A stretch of 64,000 nt of DNA from Marinobacter koreensis (GTDB lineage Bacteria; Pseudomonadota; Gammaproteobacteria; Pseudomonadales; Oleiphilaceae). The DNA lies in the NCBI RefSeq assembly GCF_023156285.1, contig NZ_JAKZAJ010000003.1, positions 1 through 64,000 of the forward strand. The letters are read 5' to 3'. A program made the position numbers and the translations under genes. Shown here piece by piece: positions 8,853 through 17,484 of the stretch (position 1 is its first letter; each line of letters opens with the position of its first letter). The notes under the pieces were generated by a model. The model worked only from the letters and a program-made list of their open reading frames with translations, was not told where the DNA came from and made no database searches.

Positions 8853-9554
8853 TCAAAAGCGCTTCATGTTTTGAAGTTGCCTGTGATATCGAAGTTTGTC
8901 GGTAAGCGCCTTCACGGTTTTCACGCCATCCTTTCTGGCGCGATTGAGGGCTACCAGAGTCAGTTCCGCTGTCGCCAGTGCATCTGCCGCCGCATGGTGT
9001 CGTTCGCTGACCTCCAGCCCGAAGAAATCCGCCCAATGGTCCAGCCCCTTGCCACCGGTTTGAGCATTGGGGAAAAACGCCGGTAACAGGTCGGCGACAT
9101 CGATCCAGACATGGTTCCGGGCATAGCCGAGTTGGTGCTTTAGAGTCTTTTCCAGGAATTTCTGGTCAAAGGCAGAGTGATAGGCGAGGATCGGGTCGCC
9201 GTTCATCCAGTCCAGCAGGTACAGTAGTGCGTCCTCGGTTTCGTGGCCCTGGGTAAGGGCCTCCGGGCCGATGCCGTGGATAAGGACGGTTTCGCTGATA
9301 TCCAGATCCGGCCGTCTCAGAATCAAGTCGAACTGGTCGTCGAGGTGAATGACGCCCCCGGTGATCGCAACCGCACCGATGGCGATCACCTCATCCTGTC
9401 CGGGGTTGAGGCCGGTGGTTTCAAGGTCGAGAACGATCAGGCGGATCTCGGAGAGTAGCTGGTCGCCTACGGTCTTTGGGGAAGGCAGGTTGTCCCAGTC
9501 GCCATCCTTCAGGCCCCGTCGTTTTTCAAGCCAGTGTCTGATGTATTCGAGCAT
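8853..9554 (-). CDS. DEDD-type 3'-5' exonuclease (DnaQ/PolC epsilon-like)
   Basis: This 233-residue protein carries an exonuclease domain with ExoI motif VLDLETTGLNP (about residues 47-57), an ExoII region around AYHSAFDQKFL, and ExoIII H-x4-D in RHHAAADALAT. It lacks the polymerase-core binding tail of the replicative epsilon subunit and is not paired with rnhA, so it is more likely a repair or RNA/DNA turnover nuclease than DnaQ. It follows the cNMP/CBS/DUF294 gene by 12 bp in the same operon, a pairing I recall from Pseudomonas beside the acetate permease. Confidence 0.88.
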   Translation of the reverse strand: MLEYIRHWLEKRRGLKDGDWDNLPSPKTVGDQLLSEIRLIVLDLETTGLNPGQDEVIAIGAVAITGGVIHLDDQFDLILRRPDLDISETVLIHGIGPEALTQGHETEDALLYLLDWMNGDPILAYHSAFDQKFLEKTLKHQLGYARNHVWIDVADLLPAFFPNAQTGGKGLDHWADFFGLEVSERHHAAADALATAELTLVALNRARKDGVKTVKALTDKLRYHRQLQNMKRF

Positions 9555-9566
9555 GCCTGGGACAAC

Positions 9567-11492
9567 TCACAGTTGATAGGTGACTTCCAGCTTCTGCTGG
9601 AGACGCTGGGCCTGTCGGAACGATTCCCGGAGAATTCGGCGATCCAGCGGGTTCAGGTCGTCCGGATTGATGTAGTTCGTCAACTCCTCGCCACGATCCA
9701 GCATCTCCTGGTGCGCGCGCATGCGGATGGCCTGAATGAGGCTGTAGGCCTCTTTCCAGGCGTTTGCATCTTTGGCGTCGAAAACCCCTTTGCGGGAAAG
9801 CTCCTCCATACGTTCGAGCGTGTTGGCGGTTTCGACGCCATTGGCCAGGGCAAATACGCGCACCGACTCGACGAATGGCGCGAGCCCCTGTCGCTTGAGG
9901 TCCAGGGCGTGCTTCTTGCCGTCGTTCACGTACCGGAAGTTTCGGAACATGGTCAGCGGAGGTTTTCGCTGGAATGCGTTACCGGCGAGCATTTTCTGGA
10001 ACAGTGCGTTCTTGCGAATTCGGGTCAGAACCTTGTCCAGCAGTTCGTGCAAGGGTTCGGTGGGGCCGAAAACGGCCCGCATATCCAGGAAGATGGATGA
10101 ATAGACCAGGTTCTGGGGTGTCGAGGCATCAATGAACCGTATAAACCAGTCGTCCCATTCCCGGTCGCTCAGGCAGAGTTTGGGGTTGCTCGCCATGATG
10201 TTGCCCTTGCACAACGTAAAGCCGCACTCGGCCAGCTCCTGGTTGACGGTCTGAGCGAAGGGTAGAAGCTTTTCGCGAACCTGTTCTTCGGTCATTCCCT
10301 CGGGCGTCCGGAACAGGATGCCATTGTCCTGGTCGGTCAACAGGGTCTGTTCCTGTCGACCTTCGGAGCCGAAGGTCAGCCAGGTGAAAGGGATGCCCGG
10401 GTCATTCTTCTTGAGATTCAGCTCGAGCACGCGGCGAACGGTCACGTCGTTCAGTGTGGTGATGATTTTCACCACCTGGCCGGAGTCGGCACCGTGGGCC
10501 AGCATGGTATCCACCAGCCGGGAGACCTGGGAGCGGAGGCTGATCAGCGTGCGTAAGTGGGTTGCGGTGCCGATCGTACGCGCCAGGTTAACCAGGTCCA
10601 CCCGTTGCAGCGAGAACAGGTCCCGCTCGGAGACCACGCCAATCAGGCGCTGATCCTCATCGACGACACACAGGTGCGCAAAGTGATGTTCGGCCATCAG
10701 CATCGCGGCCTCGAACGCATCGGATTGGGCCGACAGGCGGCACGGATCCGGAGTCATGACCTGTCGGATCGGCGTGTCGAGAGGCCCTTTCTCCTCTGCA
10801 ATCATTGTGCGCAAGTCCCGAAGGGTGAATATGCCGGTCGGGTGCCGGTTGTCGTCGGTGATGATAATGCTGCCGACATTGTTTTCATGCATACGCGCAA
10901 CGGCCTTGCGCACAGGAAGGTCCGGCGAGCACACAATGGGGTTGCGCAGGGCATATCGCTCCAGCGGGGTATCCAGCGAATTGCTGGAACCTATGGATGC
11001 CATGGCATTGGACTGGATACGCTGGTTGACCTGGTCGAGAAGGCTGCTGACGCCCCGGAGGCAGAAATCCCGGAACGGGTCACTTTCTGAGAACAGAGTG
11101 ATGAACGCGTCCTGCTCGATACTCAGGCAGAACGTGTCACCGGTGGCCCGGTGCAGGGTTCGGGTAGGGCGTTCACCGATCAACGCCGCCAGGGGGAAGC
11201 ATTCACCCTGACTGATCTCGAATGTGGTTTCGGTTCGATCCTCTTTCTCATTATGGCGTTCACCACGAATCCGTCCCTGCTTGACGACGTAAAATCGTTT
11301 AACCATGCCATCGTCCGGCGACAGCACGACATCCCCGTCCGCGAAAAAGCGGAGGGTGGCATGTTCGGCAAAGTGAGCCAGGTGGGTGTCATCCATGCTC
11401 GAAAAGGGGGCGTGCTCACGAAGGAAGCCCATGATCGCGCGCGTATTCTGGGGGCGTTGACTGTCCACGTTTGCTGCCATGTCTGGATCCAT
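9567..11492 (-). CDS. cNMP-binding/CBS/DUF294 nucleotidyltransferase-like signalling protein
   Basis: This 641-residue cytoplasmic protein has, in order, a cyclic-nucleotide-binding-like domain (about 25-150), two CBS motifs (about 170-290), a DUF294 nucleotidyltransferase-like domain with GSEGRQEQTLLTDQDN (about 370-385) and a C-terminal helical DUF294_C region. The family resembles GlnD-type nucleotidyltransferases fused to ligand sensors; the target is unknown. Its conserved position next to an acetate-type symporter suggests control by energy or carbon state. Start codons at 11492 and 11480 are both possible, and neither has a clear ribosome binding site. Confidence 0.88.
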   Translation of the reverse strand: MDPDMAANVDSQRPQNTRAIMGFLREHAPFSSMDDTHLAHFAEHATLRFFADGDVVLSPDDGMVKRFYVVKQGRIRGERHNEKEDRTETTFEISQGECFPLAALIGERPTRTLHRATGDTFCLSIEQDAFITLFSESDPFRDFCLRGVSSLLDQVNQRIQSNAMASIGSSNSLDTPLERYALRNPIVCSPDLPVRKAVARMHENNVGSIIITDDNRHPTGIFTLRDLRTMIAEEKGPLDTPIRQVMTPDPCRLSAQSDAFEAAMLMAEHHFAHLCVVDEDQRLIGVVSERDLFSLQRVDLVNLARTIGTATHLRTLISLRSQVSRLVDTMLAHGADSGQVVKIITTLNDVTVRRVLELNLKKNDPGIPFTWLTFGSEGRQEQTLLTDQDNGILFRTPEGMTEEQVREKLLPFAQTVNQELAECGFTLCKGNIMASNPKLCLSDREWDDWFIRFIDASTPQNLVYSSIFLDMRAVFGPTEPLHELLDKVLTRIRKNALFQKMLAGNAFQRKPPLTMFRNFRYVNDGKKHALDLKRQGLAPFVESVRVFALANGVETANTLERMEELSRKGVFDAKDANAWKEAYSLIQAIRMRAHQEMLDRGEELTNYINPDDLNPLDRRILRESFRQAQRLQQKLEVTYQL

Positions 11493-11648
11493 GTGGTCGT
11501 TGTTGTTATCCGTCTGAGTGTAGTGCAGGCCACCGGGTGCAACCTTACGATTTTGGTCGCAGGCGAGTTGTAGTGGCTGGCTTTCTTTATGGTAGGCCGG
11601 CCCGGTGGTAAAGTTCTGACATCCATCAAATCAGATCCGAAATGTTCC

Positions 11649-12230
11649 ATGACCAGTAAAGAAGAGCGCCTGGCCTTCCTGGAAGAAATGAAGGACGTCA
11701 GGCGCATACGAAAAGCGAACCGGGCTGACGTGGCAACGCCCCGCCAGCTGACGCCCGGGCATGTCGAGCGGCAGCGTGCTGCGGTGGCCACGCCACTCAA
11801 GGATACCAATCCTCTGACGTCCGACATGGTTGAGCCGCTGACGGCCCATGACATTCTGAGCTGGCAACGACCAGGCATTCAGCATGGTGTGTTTCGTAAG
11901 CTCCGCCTCGGCCAGTATCCGATTGAGGCCCGGCTTGATCTTCACCGCATGACGGTTGAGGAGGCCAGGCGAGAGGTGTACCGGTTTATTGGCGACTGCG
12001 TGCGGTATGGTCTCCGTTCGGTGATCATTCTTCACGGCAAGGGGGAGAGGAATCCTGACGGTATCGCCCAGCTGAAAAGCTATCTGGCCAAATGGTTGCC
12101 CGAACTTGATGATGTTCTCGCCTTTCATTCGGCCCAGAAACACCATGGAGGCACAGGTGCTGTTTATGTCATGGTAAGAAAAAGCGAACGGGACAAGCAG
12201 CACAATCGTGAGATCCACGGAAGTCGTTAA
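11649..12230 (+). CDS. smrA: Smr-domain DNA endonuclease SmrA
   Basis: This 193-residue protein has a C-terminal Smr domain with LDLHRMTVEEA, the glycine-rich HGKGERNPDG and a terminal HHGGTGAVYVMV. Full-length similarity to SmrA (YdaL) of enteric bacteria covers the N-terminal FLEEMKDV segment, which is why ATG 11649 is chosen over the upstream ATG at 11589. It is divergent from the DUF294 gene. Smr domains have nicking endonuclease activity, and the physiological role of SmrA is not settled. Confidence 0.86.
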   Translation: MTSKEERLAFLEEMKDVRRIRKANRADVATPRQLTPGHVERQRAAVATPLKDTNPLTSDMVEPLTAHDILSWQRPGIQHGVFRKLRLGQYPIEARLDLHRMTVEEARREVYRFIGDCVRYGLRSVIILHGKGERNPDGIAQLKSYLAKWLPELDDVLAFHSAQKHHGGTGAVYVMVRKSERDKQHNREIHGSR

Positions 12231-12275
12231 CAGAAACACTTACCCACATTCTTATTCATTAACGGTTTTGGAGGT

Positions 12276-12473
12276 ATGGCAGTGAAGAAATTCAGTTTGG
12301 TGCTGATGTCGGTTCTCGTTCTGGCCGGGTGTCAGGATCGGGTGATCTGGAATGACAACGGTAAGCTCGAAAATGCGTCCAAGGATCGTGAAGTCTGGGA
12401 CAGCAATGGCCAGATGGATTCCGGTGACCGGAAGATCTGGGTTAACAAGGATGGAAAGGAAATCATCAAATAA
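12276..12473 (+). CDS. Small lipoprotein with three W-x-x-x-G repeats
   Basis: This 65-residue protein has a short signal peptide ending in the lipobox LAGC (Cys 19). The mature part is about 46 residues and consists almost entirely of three imperfect repeats: RVIWNDNGKL, REVWDSNGQM and RKIWVNKDGKE. I know no function. An AGG-type ribosome binding site precedes the ATG (GGAGGT at 12270-12275). The repeat pattern suggests short beta strands, and the protein should be anchored in the outer or inner membrane facing the periplasm. Confidence 0.8.
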   Translation: MAVKKFSLVLMSVLVLAGCQDRVIWNDNGKLENASKDREVWDSNGQMDSGDRKIWVNKDGKEIIK

Positions 12474-12476
12474 AAG

Positions 12477-12496
12477 GCACCCCTGACCGGGGGTGC
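12477..12496 (+). terminator. GC-rich hairpin after the small lipoprotein gene
   Basis: GCACCCC pairs with GGGGTGC just after the stop codon. No T-run follows, so it is a weak terminator candidate or an RNA-stabilising hairpin ahead of the Mo-hydroxylase operon. Confidence 0.45.
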
Positions 12497-12554
12497 GTCG
12501 AATAACAATAACGAGCGTCGGGCAACGGCGATTGAAACCGGGAGAGAACAGAAA

Positions 12555-13034
12555 ATGGCTGTGAGTCTGATGGTGAATGGTATGCGCCATTCTCTCGATG
12601 TCGAAGGCGACACACCTTTGCTGTGGGTATTGAGGGACGAATTGGGGCTCAAGGGTACCAAGTTCGGTTGTGGCGTCGGGCTTTGCGGTGCCTGTACCGT
12701 GAATGTCAACGGCGAGGCGACCCGATCCTGCTCGATTCCGGTCAGTGCAGTGGCCGGGGACGAAGTGGTTACCATCGAAGGGCTTGGCGGCGGAGATACG
12801 ACGCATGCCCTCCAGCATGCCTGGATTGAGCACGGAGTGCCCCAGTGTGGTTATTGCCAGTCCGGACAGATCATGAGTGCCGCGTATCTGCTTGCCAATA
12901 ACCCGGCTCCGTCGAGGGACGAAATCGTAGCGGCCATGACCGGCAACCTGTGCCGCTGTGGGACCTACACCCGAATCATTGAGGCCGTAGAGTCTGTTGC
13001 GGCCAGCGCGTCCTCGCAAACGGAGGGCGCCTGA
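12555..13034 (+). CDS. [2Fe-2S] subunit of an isoquinoline 1-oxidoreductase-like Mo hydroxylase (IorA-like)
   Basis: This 159-residue protein is the small electron-transfer subunit of the xanthine dehydrogenase superfamily. The plant-ferredoxin cluster ligands are in [11 protein letters not shown], and the second cluster ligands are in CGYCQSGQI and CRCGTYTRI. It is followed at once by the molybdopterin subunit gene and then by xdhC. No FAD subunit is encoded, as expected for the two-subunit IorAB type. The real substrate (N-heterocycle or aldehyde) cannot be deduced. Confidence 0.92.
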   Translation: MAVSLMVNGMRHSLDVEGDTPLLWVLRDELGLKGTKFGCGVGLCGACTVNVNGEATRSCSIPVSAVAGDEVVTIEGLGGGDTTHALQHAWIEHGVPQCGYCQSGQIMSAAYLLANNPAPSRDEIVAAMTGNLCRCGTYTRIIEAVESVAASASSQTEGA

Positions 13035-13035
13035 T

Positions 13036-15240
13036 ATGAGCCTGAATCGCCGTGATTTTCTGAAAGCCAGTGCCGGCGCTTCCGGCAGCCTTCTGATATC
13101 GCTTTCCCTGCCCGGGTGTGCCGGCCTGCCAACCGGCTATCAGGAAGAAACCGGACAATGGCGCCCGGATGCCTGGCTGGAGCTGACCCGGGACGACAGG
13201 ATCTTCTTTACCCTGGCTCGCGTCGAAATGGGGCAGGGAACCTATACGGGACTGACCACCCTTATTGCCGAAGAACTGGATGTGCCGCCGGAAACGATCG
13301 AGCAGCGTTTTGCTCCCGTGGCCGATGAATACCGCAATCCGCTCTACAACCTGCAACTCACCGGAGGCAGTACCAGTGTTGCCACGAGTTGGGAACCCTT
13401 ACGTACCGCAGGGGCCTCTGCCCGGCAAATGCTGGTGATGGCCGCGGCCCGGGTCTGGAATGTCGAGGCCATCAATTGCTCGACGCAGGAAGGCCGGGTT
13501 GTGCATCCCAACGGCATCGACTCCATGCCTTACGGCAAGCTGGTGGAGCTGGCCTCAAAAGAAGTCATTCGTGGCGACGTAGCGCTCAAACCACGGGATC
13601 AATGGAAATACATCGGCAAACAGAACCACCGGCTGGACGCCGAGTTGAAGAGTACCGGAGCACCCATCTATGGCATCGATGTGGAGCTGCCCGGGATGGT
13701 GCACGCTGTGGTGACCCGGTCACCCCGATACGGCGGCAAGGCCCGGGAATTCAATGCCGACAGCGTCAGGGCCATGCCCGGTGTTCTTGATGTCTTTGAA
13801 ATCGAACGCGGGATTGCCGTGGTCGCCGACAAGTATTGGCGTGCCCGTAAAGCACAGGCTGCCTTGAAGGTCGACTGGGATTACAGTGAGGCGCTGGGGC
13901 TTTCCACAGCAGACGTTTTCGATTCGTATTCCAGGGCCGCGAAAGACGAGGAGGGCGAGTCGGAACGGAGTGAGGGCGATTACGGCGAGGCCGAGGCGTC
14001 GGCAGATCAGGTGGTCGAGGCGGAATACCAACAGCCATACCTGGCCCATGCCACCCTGGAGCCGATGAATGCAACCGCCTGGTATCGGGGTGACCGGATG
14101 GAAGTCTGGGCGCCCACACAGGGACCGGACCTGGCGCGTATTGCGGTGGCGAGGGTGACGGACCTGTCACCCGAGGATGTCACTGTCAACACGACGTTTC
14201 TCGGCGGCGGCTTTGGCCGGCGGCTGACCCAGGACTATATCGAAGAAGTGGCCGCCATCGCGTTCCGGACCGACCGCCCGGTCAAGCTGATCTGGTCGCG
14301 GGAGGAGGATACCCAGCACGATCTCTACCGCCCGGCGATGCTTCATCGTATGAAAGCGAGCCTGAAGCAGAAGGACGTGACCGGCTGGCACCATCAGATC
14401 GTGGGTCCTCAGATTCTGAACTGGTATGTCCGAAATGCCGGTCCGGCACAGTTCCCCTGGACGCCTAAGTTTCTCTACGACACGTTGGGTACGGTAGGTG
14501 TCTGGGCCGAGGGCTTAGCCACCCCCAAGGACACCTCGGCCATCGAAGGCGCGGTGGAATACCCTTACCAGGTCGCTAACATCGATATCCGGCATACCCA
14601 TACCGATCCCGGTGTGCCAATCAGTTATTGGCGGTCGGTCGGCTATTCCCATAACGGCTTTGCAGTGGAAACCTTTATGGATGAGCTGGCCCACCAGGCC
14701 GGAGACGACCCCTATCGCTTCCGCCGCCGGATGCTGGCGCAGGAACCGCGGTACCTGGCGGTACTGGACCGTGCTGCCCGGCTCGGCAACTGGGACAGTG
14801 ACGTGCCTGACGGCAGGGCCCGAGGTATTGCCGTGGTTCGAAGCTTCGGTACCTACGTGGCCCAGGTGGTTGAGGCTGGTATCGAGAATGGGGCGATTCG
14901 GGTGTATCGGGTGTCGGCCGCGGTTGATTGCGGGCAGGTGATCAACCCGCGAATCGTTTCGGATCAGATCGAGGGCGGCATCCTGTTTGGCCTGACCGCC
15001 GCGCTCTATGGCGAGATTACCCTTGAGCAGGGTGAGGTGCAGCAAAGCAATTTCCACAACTATCAACTGCTTCGCCAGTACGACAAACCCGAGGTGGCGG
15101 TGGATATTGTTGATAGCCGGGCGGAGCCTACCGGCGTGGGTGAGCCGGGCGTGCCGCCGGTGATTCCTGCGCTTGGCAACGCACTCTTTGCGCTGACGGG
15201 CAAACGCCAACGAACCCTGCCGTTGAAAGCCGATGCCTGA
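13036..15240 (+). CDS. Molybdopterin subunit of an IorB-like aldehyde/heterocycle oxidoreductase
   Basis: This 734-residue protein starts with a Tat-type signal (RRDFLKASAGASG) followed by a hydrophobic stretch that ends in LPGC, which could also be a lipobox. Mo-hydroxylase features include QGTYTG, the glycine-rich GGGFGRRL and, near the C-terminus, GVGEPGVPPV containing the catalytic-type Glu. ATG 13036 lies 1 bp after the IorA-like stop, and the start is supported by the Tat motif. With XdhC encoded next, the enzyme is probably a periplasmic sulfurated molybdenum-cytosine-dinucleotide hydroxylase. Substrate unknown. Confidence 0.9.
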   Translation: MSLNRRDFLKASAGASGSLLISLSLPGCAGLPTGYQEETGQWRPDAWLELTRDDRIFFTLARVEMGQGTYTGLTTLIAEELDVPPETIEQRFAPVADEYRNPLYNLQLTGGSTSVATSWEPLRTAGASARQMLVMAAARVWNVEAINCSTQEGRVVHPNGIDSMPYGKLVELASKEVIRGDVALKPRDQWKYIGKQNHRLDAELKSTGAPIYGIDVELPGMVHAVVTRSPRYGGKAREFNADSVRAMPGVLDVFEIERGIAVVADKYWRARKAQAALKVDWDYSEALGLSTADVFDSYSRAAKDEEGESERSEGDYGEAEASADQVVEAEYQQPYLAHATLEPMNATAWYRGDRMEVWAPTQGPDLARIAVARVTDLSPEDVTVNTTFLGGGFGRRLTQDYIEEVAAIAFRTDRPVKLIWSREEDTQHDLYRPAMLHRMKASLKQKDVTGWHHQIVGPQILNWYVRNAGPAQFPWTPKFLYDTLGTVGVWAEGLATPKDTSAIEGAVEYPYQVANIDIRHTHTDPGVPISYWRSVGYSHNGFAVETFMDELAHQAGDDPYRFRRRMLAQEPRYLAVLDRAARLGNWDSDVPDGRARGIAVVRSFGTYVAQVVEAGIENGAIRVYRVSAAVDCGQVINPRIVSDQIEGGILFGLTAALYGEITLEQGEVQQSNFHNYQLLRQYDKPEVAVDIVDSRAEPTGVGEPGVPPVIPALGNALFALTGKRQRTLPLKADA

Positions 15241-16231
15241 TTCCACGCCGCTCCTGATGACCATGAATGACCAGAGGTCGGTTCTTGCCTCCGTTCGCAA
15301 CTGGCTGGCGGAAGGAGAGCGGGTGTGGCTGTGTACAATTATCGAAACCTGGGGATCATCACCGCGCCCAGCCGGTTCCTGGCTGGCGGTTTCGGAGTCG
15401 GGACGCTGGCGGGGGTCGGTCTCCGGAGGTTGCCTGGAGGAAGACCTGCTGCGGCGCGCCTCGGATGATGAAGACGACAGCCCCAAAGTGGTTGACTACG
15501 GCATAACCGACGATGATCGCGATCATTTCCAGTTGCCCTGTGGTGGACGGATTCGCCTGTTGGTGGAGCCGCTTACTGCGGAACGATCGGCCGCTCATAT
15601 TGACGAGGTCTGTCGTTCCCTCGAGGATCGAAAGCCCGTCGTCCGGGAAGTGTGGGTTGATCACGGAAATACTCAGGCAAGGTCAGCGGATGCAAAGTCC
15701 CGCAACGGTGTCGAGTTCGATGGATCAGTGGTTCGTCACACGCTCCAGCCCGAATGCCGTTTGCTGCTGATTGGTGCCGGGGAGGTCGCACGGCATGTGT
15801 CCGAATTTGCCTCGGCTGCCGGCTTTGAGGTCACCCTCTGTGAACCCCGTGATACCTTCGCGGATGGTTGGAATTACCCCCACATTCCACTGAGCCGGCG
15901 CCTGCCGGACGATCTGGTGGCCGAGTCCTACCAGGATCCCTGGTGCGGCATTCTCGCGCTTGCGCACGATCCCCGCATCGACGATATGGGTCTGCTGGCG
16001 GCGCTTCATTCACCAGCGTTCTACGTGGGCGCGATGGGCTCCCGAAGGACCTCCGATGCGCGTCGGGAGCGCCTTGCGTCTCTGGGGCTGGAGGACGATC
16101 GTCTGGCCCGTCTCCGGGCGCCTATTGGTGTTGATATTCCCAGCAAGACGCCGGCCGAAATCGCAATTTCCATCGTGGCGGACCTGATCGCCGCAAGACA
16201 TGATTTGCGGGTTGCTCAAGCCGGCCTATAA
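15233..16231 (+). CDS. XdhC/CoxI-family molybdenum cofactor maturation factor
   Basis: This 332-residue protein has an N-terminal XdhC region with the Cys-containing GGCLEEDLL and PCGGRIRLLVEP, and a C-terminal Rossmann-like domain starting at LLLIGAGEVARH. It ends with the conserved GVDIPSKTPAEIAISI. XdhC-type proteins bind and help sulfurate the Mo cofactor before insertion into the hydroxylase. The chosen ATG overlaps the IorB-like stop by 8 bases; ATGs at 15257 and 15263 are alternatives. It probably serves the two genes upstream. Confidence 0.9.
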   Translation: MPDSTPLLMTMNDQRSVLASVRNWLAEGERVWLCTIIETWGSSPRPAGSWLAVSESGRWRGSVSGGCLEEDLLRRASDDEDDSPKVVDYGITDDDRDHFQLPCGGRIRLLVEPLTAERSAAHIDEVCRSLEDRKPVVREVWVDHGNTQARSADAKSRNGVEFDGSVVRHTLQPECRLLLIGAGEVARHVSEFASAAGFEVTLCEPRDTFADGWNYPHIPLSRRLPDDLVAESYQDPWCGILALAHDPRIDDMGLLAALHSPAFYVGAMGSRRTSDARRERLASLGLEDDRLARLRAPIGVDIPSKTPAEIAISIVADLIAARHDLRVAQAGL

Positions 16232-16300
16232 TGGCCGCAAACAGGGGGCGGAAGACAGGAAAGGTTGATGCTCCCCGGCCCATTCCTGCTGGAGAACACC

Positions 16301-16927
16301 GTGTTCGATGTCATCCGATACGCCGTTGCCGCCGATTCCATTATCGAGGCCGGCCGCTTTCTCTATCAGCGTGGCTGGTCCCCGGCAACCAGCAGCAACT
16401 ACTCCGAACGCATTGATGGTCAGCACATTGCGATTACCGTATCCGGCCGCCACAAGGGGCAGTTGTCCGCTGGAGACATCATGGTTGTGGACCTCGACGG
16501 CCGTGCGGTACAGAGCAATAGCCGGTCGTCGGCGGAAACCCGTCTGCATACCGTATTGTACCAACTGTTCCCGGAGGTAGGGGCGGTACTGCATACTCAT
16601 TCCGTGAAGGCGACGGTACTGAGTCGGTTGATTGCGCCGGGGCACTCGCTGGAACTGGAGGGCTACGAGCTGCAAAAGGCGTTCGCCGGCGTAGAGACCC
16701 ATGAATCCGTGCTGACCGTGCCCGTTTTTGCAAATACCCAGGATATTGATGCGCTCGCCGAAGAGACAAAAAGCTGGTTCCGTGATCACCCCGGTCAGCC
16801 CGGCTATCTGATCCGTGGCCACGGCCTCTACACCTGGGGCAGAACCATGGAGGACTGCCTCCGCCATGTAGAAGCGTTTGAATTTCTGTTTGATTGTGAA
16901 CTTGAAACCATGAGGGTTCGTCCATGA
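16301..16927 (+). CDS. mtnB: Methylthioribulose-1-phosphate dehydratase
   Basis: MtnB dehydrates methylthioribulose-1-phosphate in methionine salvage. This 208-residue, class II aldolase-like protein shows GWSPATSSNYS, the metal-binding HTHS and ELQKAFAG, and RGHGLYTWG. A GTG start at 16301 is preferred because GGAG lies 6 bases upstream and the N-terminus then fits the family; the frame stays open back to TTG 16265. Its stop overlaps the mtnD start by ATGA. Confidence 0.92.
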   Translation: MFDVIRYAVAADSIIEAGRFLYQRGWSPATSSNYSERIDGQHIAITVSGRHKGQLSAGDIMVVDLDGRAVQSNSRSSAETRLHTVLYQLFPEVGAVLHTHSVKATVLSRLIAPGHSLELEGYELQKAFAGVETHESVLTVPVFANTQDIDALAEETKSWFRDHPGQPGYLIRGHGLYTWGRTMEDCLRHVEAFEFLFDCELETMRVRP

Positions 16928-17484
16928 CCACTTTGAGCATTTTTGACCAGGACCAGCCGGATCGTGCCCACACGGTGACCCGGGATACCGCACAGATCCG
17001 CGAGCGGCTGGCGGAGCAGGGCATCCGCTTTGAGCAGTGGCCGACCCGGGATCTGCCGGCGGACGCAACACCCGACAGCATTCTTGAGGCCTACGGCGAT
17101 GAAATCGCTCGCCTCAAGGAGGAATCCGGTTTCCAGACCGCCGATGTGATAAGCCTGAATCCGGACAACCCCAAAAAAGGGGAACTTCGCCAGAAGTTCC
17201 TGGATGAACACGTGCACAGCGAAGACGAGGTGCGCTTTTTCGTTCGGGGTAACGGCCTGTTCTATCTCCATCTCGGTGATCAGATTTACGCCGTGCTTTG
17301 CGAGAAAAACGATCTGATCAATGTGCCCGATGGCACCCGCCACTGGTTTGATATGGGACCGGAGCCGGCATTTACCTGTATTCGCCTGTTTTCCAACCCC
17401 GAGGGCTGGGTGGCCGACTTTACCGGCGAGGACATTGCCAGCCATCTCCCGCGCTATGAGGCGCTTGCGGGGGCCGGCGGATGA
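16924..17484 (+). CDS. mtnD: Acireductone dioxygenase
   Basis: MtnD is the cupin metalloenzyme that converts acireductone to the methionine keto-acid precursor. In this 186-residue protein the metal ligands are in HVHSEDEVRFFV (H-x-H-x4-E) and the later His of GTRHWFDMG, as in the family. It overlaps mtnB and mtnC by ATGA on both sides, giving a coupled mtnB-mtnD-mtnC unit. Confidence 0.96.
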   Translation: MTTLSIFDQDQPDRAHTVTRDTAQIRERLAEQGIRFEQWPTRDLPADATPDSILEAYGDEIARLKEESGFQTADVISLNPDNPKKGELRQKFLDEHVHSEDEVRFFVRGNGLFYLHLGDQIYAVLCEKNDLINVPDGTRHWFDMGPEPAFTCIRLFSNPEGWVADFTGEDIASHLPRYEALAGAGG

